NCBI GenBank assembly: GCA_009695405.1
Contig: SIAZ01000141.1
Location: forward strand, 1-9,495
Direction of reading: 5' to 3'
Length of the DNA stretch: 9,495 nt
Source: Pedosphaera sp.
Lineage (GTDB): Bacteria; Verrucomicrobiota; Verrucomicrobiia; Limisphaerales; UBA9464
Shown: one piece after another, positions 7,769 to 9,495 of the stretch
Numbering within the stretch: position 1 is the stretch's first letter
Layout: every line of letters begins with the position of its first letter
Program-made: the position numbers and the translations under genes
Notes under the pieces: generated by a model
Told to the model about the DNA's origin: nothing
The model's database searches: none
Seen by the model: the letters and a program-made list of their open reading frames with translations, nothing else

Positions 7769-7799
7769 TATTCAGTTTTAAAAAGAAGCCCAGATAGAC

Positions 7800-8051
7800 T
7801 TACTTCGAGACAACGCCGCCAGGGATCACATTGACTGAGCGCTGAAATTCTTGCTCGATCGGACTGCCGTCCTTGGCCTTCAGTTGGAATTTGATCTCCA
7901 ACTGATTTACCAAGCGGAAGTCTTCGATCTCAATCCCCACCGAAAGCCCATCGTCACTCACCTTAGCACCGGTTACAGCGACGGTTTCACGGCCTTTTTC
8001 AGTGGGATTCTTTACCTTGAAAGTTGGAGATCCATAGTTGGATGTGCGGTT
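7800..8051 (-). pseudogene. Detached C-terminal part of the propeller gene, after a premature TAA
   Basis: Directly after the TAA at 8052-8054 the same frame stays open for 83 codons and ends in TAA at 7800-7802. The peptide starts NRTSNYGSPTFKV and includes TVAVTGAKVSDDG, VNQLEIKFQLKAKDG and RSVNVIPGG. The longer relatives I recall of the preceding gene carry this kind of ending: a WNY-x-RTSNYGSP-like segment after the VRYTGKP and LTFTHPLD motifs, then a small beta domain. The stop sits where an aromatic codon (TAT or TAC) would be expected. So this is almost certainly the true C-terminus of the same gene, separated by one base change. No start codon or ribosome binding site makes it a gene of its own. 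Confidence 0.8.
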
Positions 8052-9341
8052 TTAATTCCAACGGCGAGCAGAGAAATTCTGGATATCCGACGCTTCCTTG
8101 GCATCCAAAGGATGGGTGAAAGTCAATCGAAGTCCTTTGCTGGTCACCTTCATTTGCTGCACCGAATACACTGGCTTTCCAGTGTAACGAACCCGGTCGA
8201 AGCCCGAGATTTTAACCGCCTTGGTCTGCCACCCTTGAAGGCCCGCTACGTAAAGTTGACCGTCCTTCTTGTTGAAACGACCGCGCATGGCTGAACTGGT
8301 AAACTTAAGCGGGAACTTCACCACTCCACCTTGAATTTGACCGTTGATCTCTTCGTGCATCACTAGGAACAGCGAGCACTGCCCATAACTCATGTGCAGA
8401 AGTCGCTTGGAAAATGGCCCCCATTTGTCGCTGTCCACCCAAACTTGTCCGCCACCACTATTGTCGTATTCGTCATGTGACATCCAGGTAAGGGGTTGCC
8501 GAAAAGACTTCACATCCGCGCCGTGAGCTAGGTCTTCGACCCCGTAAAACCCGCCCGGTTTTACCCAATTCACCGGGCAAGTAGGGACCCAAGTACCTTC
8601 GTTATCGCCTGTGGTAATTTGACCATTCCACGGATTAACCCCAATCCCATTGGGTGCACGCAAACCCGTCGCCACAGTTTCGAATTTCTTTCCGTTGGCA
8701 CTGACTCTCATCAACGTCTCGGCGTCACGAGAAATTGTCTCAAAACCGCGTCCGCCCCCTTTAACAGGGCCCGCCTTAGCAAAGTAGAAATTACCTTGCG
8801 CGTCTGTTTGCAAATCAAAGAGAAACTCGTGGAATCCTTCAGTCGAAGTAACTTGATTGTTGAAGTTTTCGTAGTAGTCCGCCTCGCCATCGCCATTGAT
8901 ATCGGTGTAACGGGTCAATTGATCACGGCCCGAGGTATAAACAACGTCATTAATAATTCTCAAACCAAGCGTCTCGTACATGCCGGATGCAAAGCGTTTC
9001 CAGCGGAGATTTTGCAAGCCCTCATCAATACCTGAGACGATCCACAGATCCCCATCCCAAGTGGAGACGGCAGCGCGTGTCCCGTCGGCAAAGAAATCCA
9101 TACCACCAATACGAACACGCCGATTCCAAGGATTATTGATCGGTGTCGTAATGTTATCGACGACATAAGCGGCGTCCGCCGTGCTGACGGTTCCCTTTGT
9201 TTCCACAGTCTGCGGCCAGCGAACAGGCCCCCCCTTTGAAAAGTCAGCGAAGACCGCTGAAGTCATTGTGGCTGCTTCAAACTTGGCGGCATCGGCGGCG
9301 GAGCCACTTGAAATGGCTACTTGGAACGGTTGAGTTGCCAC
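8052..9341 (-). CDS. Broken secreted beta-propeller protein (N-terminal part missing)
   Basis: The open frame gives 429 residues from a GTG at 9341. It matches my memory of the C-terminal half of large secreted Verrucomicrobia proteins that often carry an N-terminal DUF6797-type domain. Recognisable blocks are SKGGPVRWPQTVETKG (35-50), MDFFADGTRAAVSTWDGDLW (81-100), a calcium-loop-like DINGDGEADYYENF (147-160), ATGLRAPNGIGVNPWNG (224-240), KPGGFYG (261-267), QVWVDSDKWGP (299-309), AMRGRF with DGQLYVAGLQGWQT (351-373) and RVRYTGKP (383-390). The blocks fit an NHL/glucose-dehydrogenase-like propeller. The product lacks a signal peptide. Its frame has only 24 codons upstream without a better start before a TGA at 9414-9416, so the N-terminal part is absent. 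It also ends early at the TAA at 8052. It is probably a decayed gene; function is not known for intact members. Confidence 0.7.
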   Translation of the reverse strand: MATQPFQVAISSGSAADAAKFEAATMTSAVFADFSKGGPVRWPQTVETKGTVSTADAAYVVDNITTPINNPWNRRVRIGGMDFFADGTRAAVSTWDGDLWIVSGIDEGLQNLRWKRFASGMYETLGLRIINDVVYTSGRDQLTRYTDINGDGEADYYENFNNQVTSTEGFHEFLFDLQTDAQGNFYFAKAGPVKGGGRGFETISRDAETLMRVSANGKKFETVATGLRAPNGIGVNPWNGQITTGDNEGTWVPTCPVNWVKPGGFYGVEDLAHGADVKSFRQPLTWMSHDEYDNSGGGQVWVDSDKWGPFSKRLLHMSYGQCSLFLVMHEEINGQIQGGVVKFPLKFTSSAMRGRFNKKDGQLYVAGLQGWQTKAVKISGFDRVRYTGKPVYSVQQMKVTSKGLRLTFTHPLDAKEASDIQNFSARRWN

Positions 9342-9495
9342 AGTTCCGTAAGCGTACGCCGAACCCCATGGTTCCCAATTCGCCTTCCTTGGGTTTAGCC
9401 TGAGCGAATGAACTCAATTAAACCGTCTCGGAAGCGGCGTGGTCTTGCTGAAATCCAACTGCTAATCACTGAATTCAAAAGCTCGGGACTCTCAA

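Noticed and set aside
7851..8294. A 147-codon + strand open frame across the end of the broken propeller gene.
   Set aside because: It is antisense to two well-supported coding stretches, shows no family motifs and has no ribosome binding site.
1..9495. CRISPR arrays, tRNA or rRNA genes, and a defence or toxin-antitoxin system.
   Set aside because: I saw no regularly spaced repeats, no RNA gene signatures and no characteristic proteins of such systems.

Overview
The window looks like Verrucomicrobiota (PVC superphylum) DNA. The main reason is the combination of a Tat-exported Gfo/Idh/MocA oxidoreductase, a protein with the architecture annotated in Planctomycetes and Verrucomicrobia as 'PVC-type heme-binding / membrane-bound dehydrogenase', a second secreted beta-propeller-like protein of the kind common in Verrucomicrobia, and a free-standing prenyltransferase/squalene-oxidase-repeat protein. 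Ribosome binding sites are weak or absent before most starts, which fits that group. A narrower placement (for example Limisphaerales/Pedosphaerales) is only a guess.

Layout. Bases 1-147 are the right end of an IS3-family insertion sequence: the last 33 codons of its transposase, then a typical IS3 right terminal repeat. Immediately after it, on the + strand, is a 412-codon gene for an exported alpha-barrel repeat protein (211-1449). All other genes lie on the - strand and read towards it: ftsH (3613 to 1613), a 247-bp gap with two palindromes, a Gfo/Idh/MocA oxidoreductase (5183 to 3861), an SGNH-like plus beta-propeller protein (7623 to 5257), and a broken beta-propeller gene (9341 to 7800). 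A strong stem-loop (7740-7768) separates the last two.

How the genes fit together. FtsH is a housekeeping membrane protease and appears to be an independent unit. The oxidoreductase and the propeller protein are 73 nt apart, on one strand, both with export signals, and are probably co-transcribed; in PVC bacteria such pairs are usually linked, without proof, to extracytoplasmic carbohydrate or polymer turnover. Several parts look eroded: the DNA next to the right edge lacks the N-terminal half of its gene and has an in-frame TAA with 83 well-preserved codons after it; the middle propeller protein stops where its relatives continue into HEAT repeats and a c-type heme domain, and its SGNH module has lost the usual catalytic residues. 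With the IS end, this suggests a region undergoing rearrangement and gene decay. I saw no CRISPR array, defence system, rRNA or tRNA, and no clear undescribed system.
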